In this document: piece after piece, positions 58,201 to 62,179 of the stretch
How the letters are laid out: every line of letters begins with the position of its first letter
How positions within the stretch are numbered: the first letter of the stretch is position 1
DNA from: Heterobilharzia americana
Taxonomy: Eukaryota; Platyhelminthes; Trematoda; Strigeidida; Schistosomatidae
Reading direction: 5' to 3'
Length of the DNA stretch: 64,000 bases
Assembly: GCA_944470555.2 (NCBI GenBank)
Contig: OX104132.1
Span: 724,931-788,930 of the forward strand
Program-made: the position numbers and the translations under genes
Notes under the pieces: model-generated
The model's input: only the letters and a program-made list of their open reading frames with translations
What the model was told of the DNA's origin: nothing
Database searches by the model: none

Positions 58201-59629
58201 TAGGTACTGGTTAGTTAAAAGCAAATCACCAAGACACCTCGCCTATCTAATATATTCAATCATATTTGATTTCATCTACTCATAGTCTTTATCTACCCAT
58301 TAAACCGATTATAGTGGATTGACGTTAACTGATTTTGAGTTTTCCTGCTTAGAATTCTGAAACTTTGATAATATTAACGATGGATAGTGGCTAACTGAGG
58401 AATCCAGGACGTGGACTTCATCATACTTTGAAGTTGCGGGTTGATGGAACCTGCCTCTAAGCGAATAATGTTATTCCCAGTAAGACTATACGACCCAGGA
58501 CCGTGTAGTAATGAACTTCAATCGTTGCTAACGTCTTCTAATTAAATCGGTAAAAAGCCGCTTAACTGGAATAAAAATGTTTGATCTCCGGCGGAAGCGT
58601 CATGAAGTGAATAAACATACAATGAACGGTATGAGCAGTTAGAAGCAATGCATGCTAATCTGTCACTCCAGGTCAGTTACCCTGATTCGGTTGGTGTAAG
58701 CAATTTGGCTCTATGAGCTGAATTTTTGTGAGTACACTGCTGATGGTGACTTTGACCCCAGACGAGAGAAATGCTCGTCCATTGATCAGCGTGGTTGGTT
58801 TCCAACTACTCATATTCTGTTGTAGTAGTAGTATAAGTCATCTTCCAATCAAAACTTAGAGTATTGCACTGACTGTAAATATTCAAATTTACTAAGTTTA
58901 TTCATTTGAAGAAGCTTTTGGCTGGTCATTTTTTATAACACAGATATTACTTTACTTAAGTAGTGATCATTGTGACCACTGAACTAAACAAATAGCAAAC
59001 CCATGTCCAAAATAAACCAAGGTCGAAAAATGTAAGATAGATGGCTTGGGAAACAAAAAATGCTTTGAAAGAGACAGGTAACGAAGTTAACAACTGAAAG
59101 GAGCACAGTACAGTCAATAATGGGAAAGATACCGATATAGTGGAATGATAGGTTGAAAATAATACGATTTTAACGGAGCTGAACATCGACAATTGAGCAT
59201 GATATGATATTATGAAGGAATAAGTTGTGCTACTTACTATTTATAAGTAGTATAAATCTAAAAGCACAAAAGAGTCGAGGTGATGAAGTATGAAATAAGT
59301 CCGCGGATAAAAATATCTTTATCGAAGCTTTGTAACGGAAGCAAGTGTATCTGTGAATTTGTTCTGATTCTTCGCTTATGTTCAGTATTTGTTTTTTGCA
59401 ATACAGGATAGGTCGTCAACCACTTTAAATTTCTTACCTCAAATGATTTATGAAACTCAACGCTTAAACTGTTACACAACTGAAATACCTTTCAAACAGA
59501 ATTCAAGTTTCACTATACCTTGTAAACTATTGCCGTGTAAAGTGTATGAGATTTCTGTGAGTATTCTACACCAATATACAATTATGAAAGAATTTCAATG
59601 TAAACGTCGTTTCATGAAAAATGCATCAC
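17391..59629 (+). CDS. Multi-exon gene for a secreted or membrane protein with fibronectin type III modules (3' end not reached)
   Basis: Joining 17391-17609, 31782-32080, 46422-46827, 48419-48710, 54595-54794 and 59407-59629 gives one uninterrupted frame of 1639 nt. Every intron is GT..AG and phases match at each junction (0,2,0,1,0). Exon 1 encodes a signal peptide. The rest shows about three divergent FN3 modules: exon 2 to early exon 3, exon 3 to exon 4, and exon 5 to exon 6. Each ends in the typical L-x-P/E-G-x-x-Y pattern (DLTEGTKYKF, HLTPHEEYTIK, KLLPCKVYEISV). Possible N-glycosylation sites are NSS and NAS. No kinase, phosphatase or transmembrane segment is reached. FN3 chains of this kind occur in adhesion molecules and receptors; the family is not recognised. 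Confidence 0.85.
17899..18290 (+). repeat. Left inverted arm (pseudo-LTR) of a PLE
   Basis: About 390 bp that recur in reverse complement at 19415-19810 with few changes, framing the PLE coding remnant. PLEs characteristically carry LTR-like repeats in direct or inverted orientation. Confidence 0.85.
18291..19414 (-). mobile_element. PLE core: RT then GIY-YIG, on the reverse strand
   Basis: On the reverse strand, 19368 downward gives ELHVYKRYMDDAFIVYDENI (YMDD catalytic box), then LNAQLQRKD. A post-RT region follows (19114-18887). The endonuclease follows at 18699-18400: CVYQSTSSCGTEYISRTMC (a GIY-YIG variant), REHHPAWL, VTEHLVNSDH, and RNLSIAEVLSIQRFKPEL. The order RT to GIY-YIG is diagnostic. 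Frames are split, so it is inactive. The 13-mer gctttatgatggc occurs at both inner edges (18360 and 19380) in direct orientation. Confidence 0.85.
19415..19810 (-). repeat. Right inverted arm (pseudo-LTR) of a PLE
   Basis: Reverse complement of 17899-18290. The outer edges are cataggaaaagataag on the left and its complement, ending at 19810, on the right. Confidence 0.85.
19835..20310 (+). mobile_element. PLE family C tail
   Basis: Contains the tgtaatgactgtgaggtcaa GIY-YIG lead, the aattagaatag block and the ggaatgacgcaacacctaca block of the family C 3' region, strongly decayed. Confidence 0.6.
20311..21034. other. No gene recognised (intron 1)
   Basis: Intronic sequence without matched repeats or coding signal. 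Confidence 0.4.
21035..21235 (-). mobile_element. Family B SINE, 5' half only
   Basis: Matches the tRNA-like head (ggtaaacgcgttaccattga) and upstream part of family B on the reverse strand. No ribozyme part is present. Confidence 0.55.
21236..22074. other. No gene recognised (intron 1)
   Basis: No exon or repeat family identified. Confidence 0.4.
22075..22480 (-). mobile_element. Full-length family B hammerhead SINE
   Basis: Reverse-strand copy with all parts: the 5' tcgagaggtatttccaatg region, the A-box-like tagctcaatggtaacgc, the B box gggttcgatcc, and the ribozyme remnant (TTGTGGA core, stem II altered, GAAA kept, GTC cleavage triplet kept). Confidence 0.75.
22481..22600 (-). mobile_element. 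Family B SINE, 3' stub
   Basis: Second reverse copy starting with the family tail and ending seven bases beyond the ribozyme cleavage position (gcactggacagct on the + strand). Only the 3' product side plus stem III remains. Confidence 0.6.
22925..24632 (+). mobile_element. RTE-like LINE copy (e), HQ subfamily
   Basis: RT region with HIILQRLNDALDSKFQ, HIIIEQSIELQSTLHLNFID and FDSVNQEVIWQLL, then shared lesions, the (CAT)10(CAA)9 tract at 23847-23903, and the RT C-terminal region to cactaggaacccg. The TAA tail is missing. Region 23058-23695 is collinear, without indels, with the reverse complement of 44107-44744. Confidence 0.85.
24633..25044. other. No gene recognised (intron 1)
   Basis: An open stretch at 24848-25033 has splice-like borders but does not fit the gene's phase. 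Confidence 0.35.
25045..25420 (-). mobile_element. PLE fragment upstream of RT
   Basis: The reverse strand reads LIIYLDQISKESCVVLFDKT and GYTRMINVILVDKSEFQRL. This resembles the conserved block before the PLE RT (usual form: VxKADKGxxxVxxxxxxY). The match is by eye and tentative. Confidence 0.45.
25421..26344. other. No gene recognised; promoter-like motifs at 25965-26045
   Basis: A ccaat box at about 25970 and ggatatataaccc at 26033 look promoter-like; nothing recognisable follows. Confidence 0.35.
26345..27440 (-). mobile_element. PLE family F, GIY-YIG end
   Basis: Reverse copy of the same segment as 537-1440 but longer upstream. It shows the pre-endonuclease SYSRNFI-RCL block, a KNTSEIRKRILRPFGTRVDH block, then IIHKVSFNNYGQHYIGQSD and the C-terminal HELNFDNMEMLDGERR. 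Stops and frameshifts are present. Confidence 0.75.
27572..27882 (-). CDS. Unidentified ORF, about 103 codons
   Basis: The reverse-strand open frame has no ATG near its upstream end. It contains FFKEVEQINSIGQGDSNQYH and SGVDVTKPGYEVSMTKYHTF. I do not recognise it. It lies between PLE fragments of both orientations, so it may be a less conserved retroelement region. Its composition is more protein-like than the chance ORFs around it. No clear splice borders. Confidence 0.3.
28020..28345 (+). mobile_element. PLE reverse transcriptase fragment
   Basis: Reads MIYRQEDGIAKGPPLGPLSA, then SFLVYKKQADSTFILCDNQ. This is collinear with the RT at 39.4-39.7 kb (DGIAMGSTLSPLL and YKRYMNDTF). The catalytic YxDD is lost (KKQADS). 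Confidence 0.7.
28346..29335 (-). mobile_element. PLE family C, post-RT to 3' end
   Basis: Best family C copy. On the reverse strand: KPTHSNRYIDFESSHPISVK, ENLRQEIRHIKNTLRLNNYP, a connector, NDLAYQVPCNDCEVKYIGQS (GIY-YIG), MTHNHTVGWDRVTVLKTNLV, and the C-terminal VVELPDMNMDNKLCPKRYPV. Stops interrupt after GIY-YIG. The copy abuts a forward copy of the same family at 29335, forming a head-to-head join. Confidence 0.75.
29336..29444 (+). mobile_element. PLE family C fragment
   Basis: LRQEVRHIKNTLCPNYPPKF and FINKSIRNRKK, the same region as the reverse copy next to it, leading straight into the AGT tract. Confidence 0.65.
29445..29519. repeat. (AGT)n microsatellite, about 25 units
   Basis: A trinucleotide tract of about 75 bp at the junction of two different PLE fragments. 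It yields a poly-Ser reading frame. Confidence 0.95.
29520..29775 (+). mobile_element. PLE GIY-YIG C-terminal fragment
   Basis: Reads GQVYRLFHATVIQKGLG, then across a frame change ITEHNVNVDHPISRTISFKI and KSSIRIF. This fits the EH..N/H...S..H motif spacing of PLE endonucleases. The same sequence is at 14690-15290 and 38690-38900. Confidence 0.65.
29776..30117. other. No gene recognised (intron 1)
   Basis: No repeat or coding match seen. Confidence 0.4.
30118..30355 (+). repeat. Family F tail with foldback ends
   Basis: Forward copy of the 1200-1345 tail. Its terminal block (gagaacacaatacaact) also occurs in reverse at 30125-30166, so the unit can fold on itself. Confidence 0.6.
30356..30704. 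other. No gene recognised (intron 1)
   Basis: No repeat or coding match seen. Confidence 0.4.
30705..31045 (+). mobile_element. Family B hammerhead SINE
   Basis: B-box-like gagttcgatcg, then CTGACGA, GTCC/GGAT stem II and GAAA all present. Stem III and stem I beyond it are decayed (no GTC cleavage triplet), so activity is unlikely. Confidence 0.65.
31046..31365. other. No gene recognised (intron 1)
   Basis: No repeat or coding match seen. Confidence 0.4.
31366..31480 (-). mobile_element. RTE-like LINE 3' stub (f)
   Basis: About 100 bp of the RTE 3' end in reverse orientation behind a (TTA)n tract at 31356-31383. It is an extremely 5'-truncated insertion. Confidence 0.8.
31515..31715 (-). 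mobile_element. Family B hammerhead SINE next to exon 2
   Basis: Reverse copy with the ribozyme core CTGAGAA (G8 lost) and an altered stem II. It ends about 65 bp before the exon 2 acceptor, so it lies close to the branch-point region. Confidence 0.7.
31782..32080 (+). CDS. FN3 gene exon 2
   Basis: 299 nt between acceptor ttacttag| and donor |gtaagt, entering in phase 0 and leaving in phase 2. It encodes GTVGSIPLEEVSNIE and on to WTSIQLQLQLIAHPP, then a strand-rich stretch (NYFHLFWYSGRQTEFTILIY) that starts an FN3 module completed in exon 3. A family B SINE ends about 65 bp upstream of the acceptor. Confidence 0.88.
32140..32385 (-). mobile_element. Family B hammerhead SINE, reverse partner
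   Basis: Core CTGATGA (rc at 32205-32211) and GAAA kept, with an ATC cleavage triplet. Stem II and stem I are poorly paired. It is joined head-to-head with 32390-32675. Confidence 0.65.
32390..32675 (+). mobile_element. Family B hammerhead SINE with intact ribozyme
   Basis: tRNA-like head (gtctgaatggttaacgcg), a B-box-like gggttagacccc, then a complete hammerhead at 32578-32623 (listed separately) and a 3' end to about 32675. It sits in intron 2 in the sense orientation, about 310 bp after exon 2. Confidence 0.75.
32578..32623 (+). ncRNA. Hammerhead ribozyme, all core residues present
   Basis: Order 5' to 3': stem I GTACTG (32578-32583), core CTGAAGA (32584-32590), stem II GTCC with loop catacta and GGAC (32591-32605), core GAAA (32606-32609), minimal stem III around an AGCT loop, cleavage triplet GTC (32615-32617), and stem I return CAGTGC (32618-32623). 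Stem I pairs over six positions with one U·G. Predicted cut is after 32617. A very short stem III is typical of schistosome and PLE hammerheads, which often act best as dimers. Confidence 0.8.
32680..32870 (-). mobile_element. RTE-like LINE internal fragment (g)
   Basis: Reverse copy of the RT segment around the usual FADD-like box (atcgttggcaaaatttaaatc). Both ends are truncated. Confidence 0.75.
32885..33415 (+). mobile_element. PLE family C GIY-YIG lead and tail
   Basis: Collinear with the family C tail: cccttgcaatgattgcaagg, aataagataagaaattta-like and cagatatatg blocks in order. Confidence 0.65.
33416..33560 (+). mobile_element. Family B SINE, decayed 3' part
   Basis: Keeps aagatgaaatagatagtc and the tail ccaccaattgaaatcaactc; the ribozyme core is not recognisable. 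Confidence 0.45.
33561..34269. repeat. Unnamed dispersed repeat, no gene
   Basis: The 33610-33990 part has relatively high GC and contains a piece similar to 4125-4190. The open frame at 33634-33972 has no recognisable protein features. Confidence 0.35.
34270..34653 (-). mobile_element. Second LINE family (D), 3' part
   Basis: Direct-orientation relative of 37757-38116. The reverse strand encodes a decayed end-of-RT region (the opposite strand of the right-arm copy at 49080-49440). It is cut at 34653, where the inverted-repeat arm begins. Confidence 0.65.
34654..34840 (+). mobile_element. Smα-like hammerhead SINE, 5'-truncated
   Basis: B box (gaggttcgagtttc), the gggaacaatgccgc block, then CTGACGA with stem II GTTC/GGGC and GAAA kept. 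The cleavage position lacks a clear NUH triplet. It starts exactly at the arm edge; the right-arm counterpart extends further. Confidence 0.75.
34925..35135 (-). mobile_element. Family B SINE in left arm
   Basis: Reverse copy. The ribozyme core reads TTGAGGA and GAAA reads GGAA, so it is inactive. The right arm has the same copy at 52330-52540 with the same changes. Confidence 0.6.
35170..36100. other. Unassigned single-copy part of the arm
   Basis: Present only in the two arms. Overlapping open frames at 35555-35767 and 35694-35984 read like a frameshifted coding remnant, but I do not recognise the protein. Confidence 0.35.
36130..36900 (+). mobile_element. PLE family F GIY-YIG end in left arm
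   Basis: Broken frames read NTSEITKRLLKPLGISVAHK, NFNNCSQHYIGQSGHPLHLC and HEFNFDSVEMLNGERKDRK, the family F endonuclease. Same segment as 537-1440. Confidence 0.75.
36901..37756. other. Unassigned part of the arm
   Basis: Holds a 68-codon open frame (37000-37206) that is identical in the right arm and unrecognised. The 37440-37640 part resembles sequence near 61080-61140 (tctgattggctatttc). Confidence 0.35.
37757..38502 (-). mobile_element. LINE family D RT end in left arm
   Basis: The reverse strand reads CHPWCRHDIRLSIKGCVYCT and LLYGYET, then the end-of-RT region. Truncated at the inner edge of the arm. Confidence 0.75.
38690..39740 (-). mobile_element. PLE with RT catalytic domain
   Basis: The reverse strand reads NLYVGIPTSRLKEPLPRPKL, FNDVIYRQKDGIAMGSTLSP, and FHLYKRYMNDTFIICHHQS. 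YMND replaces YMDD, so a catalytic Asp is lost. Downstream (38690-39380) broken frames hold the connector and endonuclease region shared with 14220-15290. The open frame extends upstream to 39942, but that lead is not clearly PLE. Confidence 0.8.
39925..40290 (-). mobile_element. Full-length family B SINE, reverse partner
   Basis: All parts present: 3' tail, ribozyme (listed separately), B box gggttcgatcc (reverse), A-box-like tagttcaatggtaacgc, and 5' end ctggtgctcattagtgacc. Head-to-head with 40291-40410. Confidence 0.8.
39984..40032 (-). ncRNA. Hammerhead ribozyme, core intact
   Basis: Reverse strand: CTGAGGA core, stem II reduced to GTC/GAC with a larger loop, GAAA, short stem III around ATCT, GTC cleavage triplet, and a five-pair stem I. 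It is antisense to the FN3 gene. Confidence 0.65.
40291..40410 (+). mobile_element. Family B SINE, 3' part from ribozyme stem II
   Basis: Begins at stem II (gtcccatactaggac), so the 5' half of the ribozyme is missing. GAAA, stem III, GTC and the stem I return are perfect. Confidence 0.75.
40411..40792. other. No gene recognised (intron 2)
   Basis: AT-rich, no match seen. Confidence 0.4.
40793..42016 (-). mobile_element. RTE-like LINE copy (h), best-preserved frame
   Basis: The reverse strand keeps long frames: LNFI-F then KTGVRQGCLLSPMIFRIVVD, WTGEKIVQDLDFAHHDLCRM (FADD box degraded to FAHHD), KTEVMMLPSQSHHQQPQSPI and VVSFTYLGSTVSTTGDGRDE. The SHHQQPQ block is the unexpanded form of the His/Gln tract. 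The tail is (ATTT)n on the + strand. Confidence 0.88.
42017..42500. other. No gene recognised (intron 2)
   Basis: Appears single-copy in the window; no splice-bounded frame that fits the gene. Confidence 0.4.
42501..42960 (-). mobile_element. PLE family C tail, reverse
   Basis: Collinear with 28380-28740: attcatatc-cagtaatcatacaact, ccaggtacctg, and cctatcccaccc blocks. Confidence 0.6.
43050..43182 (+). mobile_element. PLE family C tail, forward, left of RTE insertion
   Basis: Holds tcacacacaatagggtgagc and gggatagggt, the family C order. It continues at 45007 after the RTE insertion. Confidence 0.65.
43183..45006 (-). mobile_element. RTE-like LINE copy (i), HQ subfamily, with target-site duplication
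   Basis: Reverse copy from a (TAA)-type tail at 43183 to a truncated 5' end at 45006. The target sequence gggatagggt is present on both sides (43173-43182 and about 45009-45018), splitting a PLE tail. It carries the expanded TTG/ATG (Gln/His) tract at 43911-43953 and the same RT lesions as copies (b) and (e). Confidence 0.88.
45007..45150 (+). mobile_element. PLE family C tail, forward, right of RTE insertion
   Basis: Continues 43050-43182: gtgaaagtactaaaatccaa, then the agagggagatattgg and ttcattcataccat blocks. Confidence 0.65.
45215..45425 (+). mobile_element. Smα-like hammerhead SINE
   Basis: Full unit: cacaagaagtgactatcgtg 5' end, tRNA-like head, ribozyme CTGATGG (A9 lost) with GAAA kept, and the ctggattccac-gttagccattatcc end. 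Confidence 0.75.
45426..46421. other. Intron 2 end; cluster of reverse CCAAT boxes at 45797-46275
   Basis: At least six tgattggt-type motifs (usually tgattggttga) lie within about 480 bp. The intron ends in the exon 3 acceptor. No ORF of interest. Confidence 0.5.
46422..46827 (+). CDS. FN3 gene exon 3
   Basis: 406 nt with acceptor cttttatag| and donor |gtaagt. The first base completes the split codon from exon 2. It finishes one FN3 module (LKDLTEGTKYKFCIIEASY with paired Cys) and starts the next (WIQISWSPLSHISFWRVNDL, with the conserved Trp of strand B). It ends in phase 0 at APW. Confidence 0.9.
46880..47040 (-). mobile_element. Smα-like hammerhead SINE in intron 3
   Basis: Reverse unit starting about 50 bp after exon 3: CTGATGA, GAAA and GTC kept, but stem II relies on wobble pairs and stem I is poor. 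Ends with ctagccatgaaaactatcc. Confidence 0.6.
47500..47811 (-). mobile_element. Family B SINE, reverse partner
   Basis: Core CTGAGGA at 47585-47591 (rc), stem II GTCC/GGAC with a GC-rich loop, but GAAA is GCAA. Head-to-head with 47812-47935. Confidence 0.7.
47812..47935 (+). mobile_element. Family B SINE, 3' part
   Basis: Starts just before the ribozyme (gcattgttgaggagtccc, core TTGAGGA) and runs to the family 3' end. Confidence 0.65.
47955..48320 (+). mobile_element. Full-length family B SINE upstream of exon 4
   Basis: 5' end accttcgagaggtgattcc, tRNA-like head with B box gggtccgatccc, ribozyme at 48203-48254 and 3' tail. It ends about 100 bp before exon 4. Confidence 0.75.
48203..48254 (+). 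ncRNA. Hammerhead ribozyme, core intact but stem I weak
   Basis: CTGAGGA, stem II GTCC/GGAT, GAAA, a stem III with three pairs around gatagt, and cleavage triplet GTC (48246-48248). Stem I shows mismatches, so activity is uncertain. It is sense to the FN3 gene, 165 bp before exon 4. Confidence 0.55.
48419..48710 (+). CDS. FN3 gene exon 4
   Basis: 292 nt from acceptor cttttag| to donor |gtaagt, phase 0 in and 1 out. It encodes a long insert (SVNEIHHDIASQCSLNEIY) and then the second half of the FN3 module with EHLTPHEEYTIKLQPIF. A LINE fragment begins about 70 bp after the donor. Confidence 0.9.
48780..49440 (+). mobile_element. LINE family D RT end
   Basis: Reads KHYLGIRISPDSSESDEISA and RIQKALLAFGNLCHPWC, then RHDIRLSIKGCVYCT and LLYGYE before a stop, followed by the thumb-like LGHVLRM region. 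This is a schistosome LINE RT C-terminus distinct from the RTE-like family. It extends 94 bp beyond the inverted-repeat arm. Confidence 0.8.
50520..51290 (-). mobile_element. PLE family F GIY-YIG end in right arm
   Basis: Reverse complement of 36130-36900, near identical, with the same stops. Confidence 0.75.
52167..52211. repeat. (TA)22 microsatellite
   Basis: TA tract of about 45 bp in the right arm; it is the main length difference between the arms. Confidence 0.95.
52620..52840 (-). mobile_element. Smα-like SINE in right arm, complete 5' end
   Basis: Counterpart of 34654-34840 with its 5' end (agaagtagctatcgtac, reverse) preserved past the arm boundary. Confidence 0.75.
52862..53145 (+). 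mobile_element. Smα-like hammerhead SINE
   Basis: Head ggctcggtggtgtagtgg, B box gagttcgaattcc, ribozyme TTGATGA (C3 lost) with GAAA kept, end ccactactaaccactatcc, then the gagacatccgtac block. Head-to-head with the reverse copy at 52620. Confidence 0.78.
53146..53596. other. No gene recognised (intron 4)
   Basis: No repeat or coding match seen. Confidence 0.4.
53597..53918 (+). mobile_element. RTE-like LINE 3' end (l)
   Basis: Last 320 bp of the RTE family (gtggggatggattgagcata to ctaggaaaccaagggg) with a short AACAATAA-type tail. Confidence 0.8.
53955..54140 (+). mobile_element. Smα-like SINE, decayed
   Basis: Ends in catccagctggggagtccc and cggattcctctgctagtca. The ribozyme core (CTGGGGA, AGAAC) is mutated. 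Confidence 0.65.
54302..54447. repeat. Short inverted repeat in intron 4
   Basis: tagattgtgaattc at 54303 and its near complement gattcacaatcta at 54433, with matching ggatc-type ends, can form a hairpin of about 145 bp. It lies about 150 bp before exon 5. Confidence 0.6.
54595..54794 (+). CDS. FN3 gene exon 5
   Basis: 200 nt from acceptor ttttatag| to donor |gtaagt. It completes the split codon of exon 4 and ends in phase 0. It encodes the first half of the third module (KLSLDETNQNEITIHWILPS, then LVYIIQISHIG), with two cysteines near the end (CFMPGC). Confidence 0.9.
54920..55490 (-). mobile_element. RTE-like LINE 3' end (j)
   Basis: Reverse copy: a (TTA)n start, tttgtcccttgagttcctag, and on to the cacgctttatgcc block. 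5'-truncated. Confidence 0.82.
55530..55725 (-). mobile_element. Smα-like hammerhead SINE, core kept
   Basis: Reverse unit: tRNA-like head, gggaacaacatcgctcactg block, ribozyme CTGATGA (rc at 55584-55590), stem II TCC/GGA, CGAAAC kept, end ccactgctagtcacttt. Stem I pairing is imperfect. Confidence 0.75.
55726..56304. other. No gene recognised (intron 5)
   Basis: Includes a short piece (agggcatccgtgtaggtgcc, about 56068) resembling the downstream block of Smα copies. Confidence 0.4.
56305..56508 (+). mobile_element. RTE-like LINE, internally deleted copy (k)
   Basis: The block at tctacctaggtagcatcgtt runs to atatgaaatcagtgtg and then jumps to the last 60 bp (gaaatggctatgtg to caggaactcaaag). 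About 500 bp of the usual sequence is missing. Confidence 0.75.
56509..56964. other. No gene recognised (intron 5)
   Basis: No repeat or coding match seen. Confidence 0.4.
56965..58033 (+). mobile_element. RTE-like LINE copy (m)
   Basis: From RT TGVRQGCLLAPIIFLIVM-like frames to a clean (TAA)n tail (58010-58033). The short, unexpanded accaccactaacaacaacaa tract is present. Near-identical to the last kilobase of copy (n). Confidence 0.85.
58034..58384. other. No gene recognised (intron 5)
   Basis: No repeat or coding match seen. Confidence 0.4.
58385..58520 (-). mobile_element. Smα-like SINE, decayed
   Basis: Reverse fragment with the ggatagtggctaactgagga 3' end and a gttattcccagtaagact block. 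The ribozyme core is gone. Confidence 0.55.
58521..59406. other. No gene recognised (intron 5 end)
   Basis: Intronic sequence up to the exon 6 acceptor. Confidence 0.4.
59407..59629 (+). CDS. FN3 gene exon 6 (last exon seen)
   Basis: Acceptor gcaatacag|, phase 0. It encodes NCYTTEIPFKQNSSFTIPCK and CKVYEISVSIL, completing a module. The end is set at the donor-like CATCAC|gtaagc in phase 1. If that donor is not used, the frame stops at 59650-59652 after LYSCV. Lack of a membrane anchor favours continuation beyond the window. Confidence 0.75.
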
Positions 59630-59699
59630 GTAAGCTGTACAGTTGTGTTTGAGTAACTAGAATCATAAATTTTGTTATGTTCACCTATTTTGTCACTGA

Positions 59700-60400
59700 A
59701 AACTTCAAATGACTCAGTATGTACAGTGGAATGGTATTATTTATTGGATACGGTTTGGGACATTATTTATTGCTAGAGTAGTCCTGAGATTTGCTCTCTC
59801 ATTGTCATAGTTGAGACAAAAATTAGCTACTTTAAAGGTTAACATACAGGCAGCTGAAGTAACCAATCAGGTTTCTCGATTTCAGCGGAAAAGCAGCTTT
59901 TCATAAAATACATAAACTTGATTGGTCATTTCAATAATTGTCTATGTGACCTTGAAAATCGCTAGATATCTGAAGTGAGTGGTGTGAAAGGCTATCCTAT
60001 CAATTATGAAACAATCAGTTTCTGTATTTTTGTCGGACAATTAGCTTTTTCATAAACCGGGGAAACCTGATTGCTTATTTTAGGGGTTCCTAAGGTAGCC
60101 ATCATGGTCATTCATCTGGAACAATTGCTAGGTCACTCCTATTGCATTGATTCGCAAAAAATCTATGGATAAAGTTGAATAAATCGACTACTCATATCAG
60201 AAAGAAGGAGAGAAAAGTGAGTACTATATGAATCATGTGCTAAACTTATGGAGTTTCCGTGACATGATTAATGGCAGTTAATTGTGCCCGAAAGGTTATC
60301 TGGAGAATAATACCTTTTCACTGTATCTGATGCATCTAATAAAAAGACTAAACTGGAATTAGAATCTACCACAGAGCTCAAGTTTTACTCCTCCTTTAAT
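59700..60400. mobile_element. PLE family C tail fragments of both orientations
   Basis: 59705-59775 is reverse (ggtattatttattggatacg). 60190-60370 is forward (gagaaaagtgagtac, tatggagtttccgtgacatg, aaaggttatctgg). Between them are decayed repeats with tgattggt motifs. Confidence 0.5.
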
Positions 60401-60439
60401 GGAGCAGATGGTGTTCCTGTCCAACGAATAGTCAACAAA

Positions 60440-60520
60440 CTCACACTGCCCAACTAGGTTAGTGGTAACGTCAATGATTGGTAGGCGTTCGAGTCCCTGG
60501 TTAGACGTCAGTTTACTCCA
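60440..60520 (+). promoter_or_regulatory. tRNA-like Pol III promoter boxes
   Basis: ggttagtggtaacg followed by gcgttcgagtccctgg resembles an A box and B box. It does not match either hammerhead SINE family and no ribozyme follows. It may be the head of another SINE. Confidence 0.35.
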
Positions 60521-60764
60521 AGTTCCAATATACCTTGTGGACAGCTGTCAACAAGCATGGAACGTAGACCAGAGATGTCCTGGTGACTGCCTCCAACTAA
60601 AAAGTTATCCATCAAAGTGTACAGCGATGATGAACCTCTCAACTTGGTAACTACATTACAACAAACGATGGGATGTGTTCAGTGCGCATGATTAGACAAG
60701 ATGGGATTGTTTACTCTCCAGTGGTCAATCAGTGTATCATAAGACTTTCGCACCTAGAAGACGG

Positions 60765-60960
60765 ATATGCAAATGAAAGCATTTTATCACCAAAAGAGAG
60801 AATTAGAACTATATATACTCTATATCGAAGATATGAAGTTACCTAATATGAGTATGGACGAAATATTGTGTGATATTTCTAATGAATCAACTAAAACGGA
60901 CATTTTACGTGGAGTTACTTTAGAGGCCTCTCTAGTAACTGATGAACAGACCAATAAGGC
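60765..60960 (+). mobile_element. PLE family C tail fragment
   Basis: Reads ELELYILYIEDMKLPNMSMD, matching the LGIYRDCLEVVELPDMNMD C-terminal block of family C. Confidence 0.6.
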
Positions 60961-61200
60961 TTCCGTATTTCGCCTGGAAAATTACTTTTCCATAAAATAA
61001 AGGAATGTAAATGGCTGTCTCATCGGTTGTTAGAGTGGTCCTTAAAGTCGTCCTTCGTGACAATCTATATTCCAAGCTGAAATACTGAGATCTGATTGGT
61101 TATTTCGGCAGTTTCTAAGGCGGTCTTCAAAGTAACTTGATCCAACTACTACTAACTTTACACCAACTAACTCAATAAGAAAACAAAGTTAGATAGCTAG
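60961..61200. other. No gene recognised
   Basis: Contains a tctgattggttatttcgg block related to 37550-37580 in the inverted-repeat arm. Confidence 0.35.
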
Positions 61201-61289
61201 CCTATACAATCCACAATTAGGTTGTGTATAGCCAAGACACATAGGAAGTGTAGGTGGCGTTAAAGGCCGTAGGTGGTGTTATCAGGATG

Positions 61290-61375
61290 TCAACCAATGA
61301 GAAGAAAGAAAAACAGGTGAGAGACATTTCTGATTGGTCGGTTACTGGTGTCCTTCTTTCTATATAAGGATGCAG
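61290..61375 (+). promoter_or_regulatory. Promoter-like CCAAT/CCAAT/TATA array
   Basis: ccaatgag (about 61295), reverse CCAAT tgattggtcgg (about 61331) and ctatataagg (about 61362) are spaced like a Pol II promoter. Nothing recognisable is encoded downstream; it may be a solo LTR. Confidence 0.4.
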
Positions 61376-62179
61376 CAAGTCTGATGATAACTGTATAGTG
61401 TTCGACAAAGACATGTCATTATTAGTGTGTGAACTGCATATATTTAATAATTACTTCTGTGACAAAGCTATGAAAGATTTTGAGAGATTCAAATCTTAAT
61501 CATGAGATTCGGATACCTATGGCTGTAGATGTTAGACAGTTTTAGGGCTACAGCTTAGAATATCCCTCTTGGATTTCAACATCGCTTGACATCAAGAGGA
61601 AGTATCAATTACACTGAGTTCACTCTGCTGTGTACTCAACATATGTTTTCATCAGCCTTCATAGTTGTTTGTCATTATCTCTTCAAATCATTCTACATGT
61701 ATTGACACTTAGAAGTTCTTGTTCTCTTCCTCTTTTTCTTATTCCATGGGTGGGTAGCCATTAGATGAGTGTATTCCTTTTTATGGATAGTTAAAAAAAT
61801 AACATTCCTTCAGTGTCTTACTGGTTTTCGATTGGTTTAACGACACGTGAAACCGAACTCGACAATAGTTCAGTAATTAGATTCATCATTATCGATAAGT
61901 TATTAGTGTACCGTTCATTCATATCATTATACTTGATACAGTAAACTTTCTAGTGTAAACATTGATTGACTTCATTATCAAAACGTTTATCATTTGAACT
62001 TTGACTAGGTTTTCATTACATTTCATGCATAAATTAGGATTGAATTGGCATGTTGAAAATTTGATCAGTTTACTAATTTTTACAAGTGATTTCTACCAAC
62101 ATAAGATTAAAGAAAGGCCACTACTTGCAGACTTTCTTCTGCTAATTTCCATGAAAATTTGAAGTTCAGTTCCACTCTT
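61376..62179. other. No gene recognised
   Basis: No repeat or coding match seen. Confidence 0.4.
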
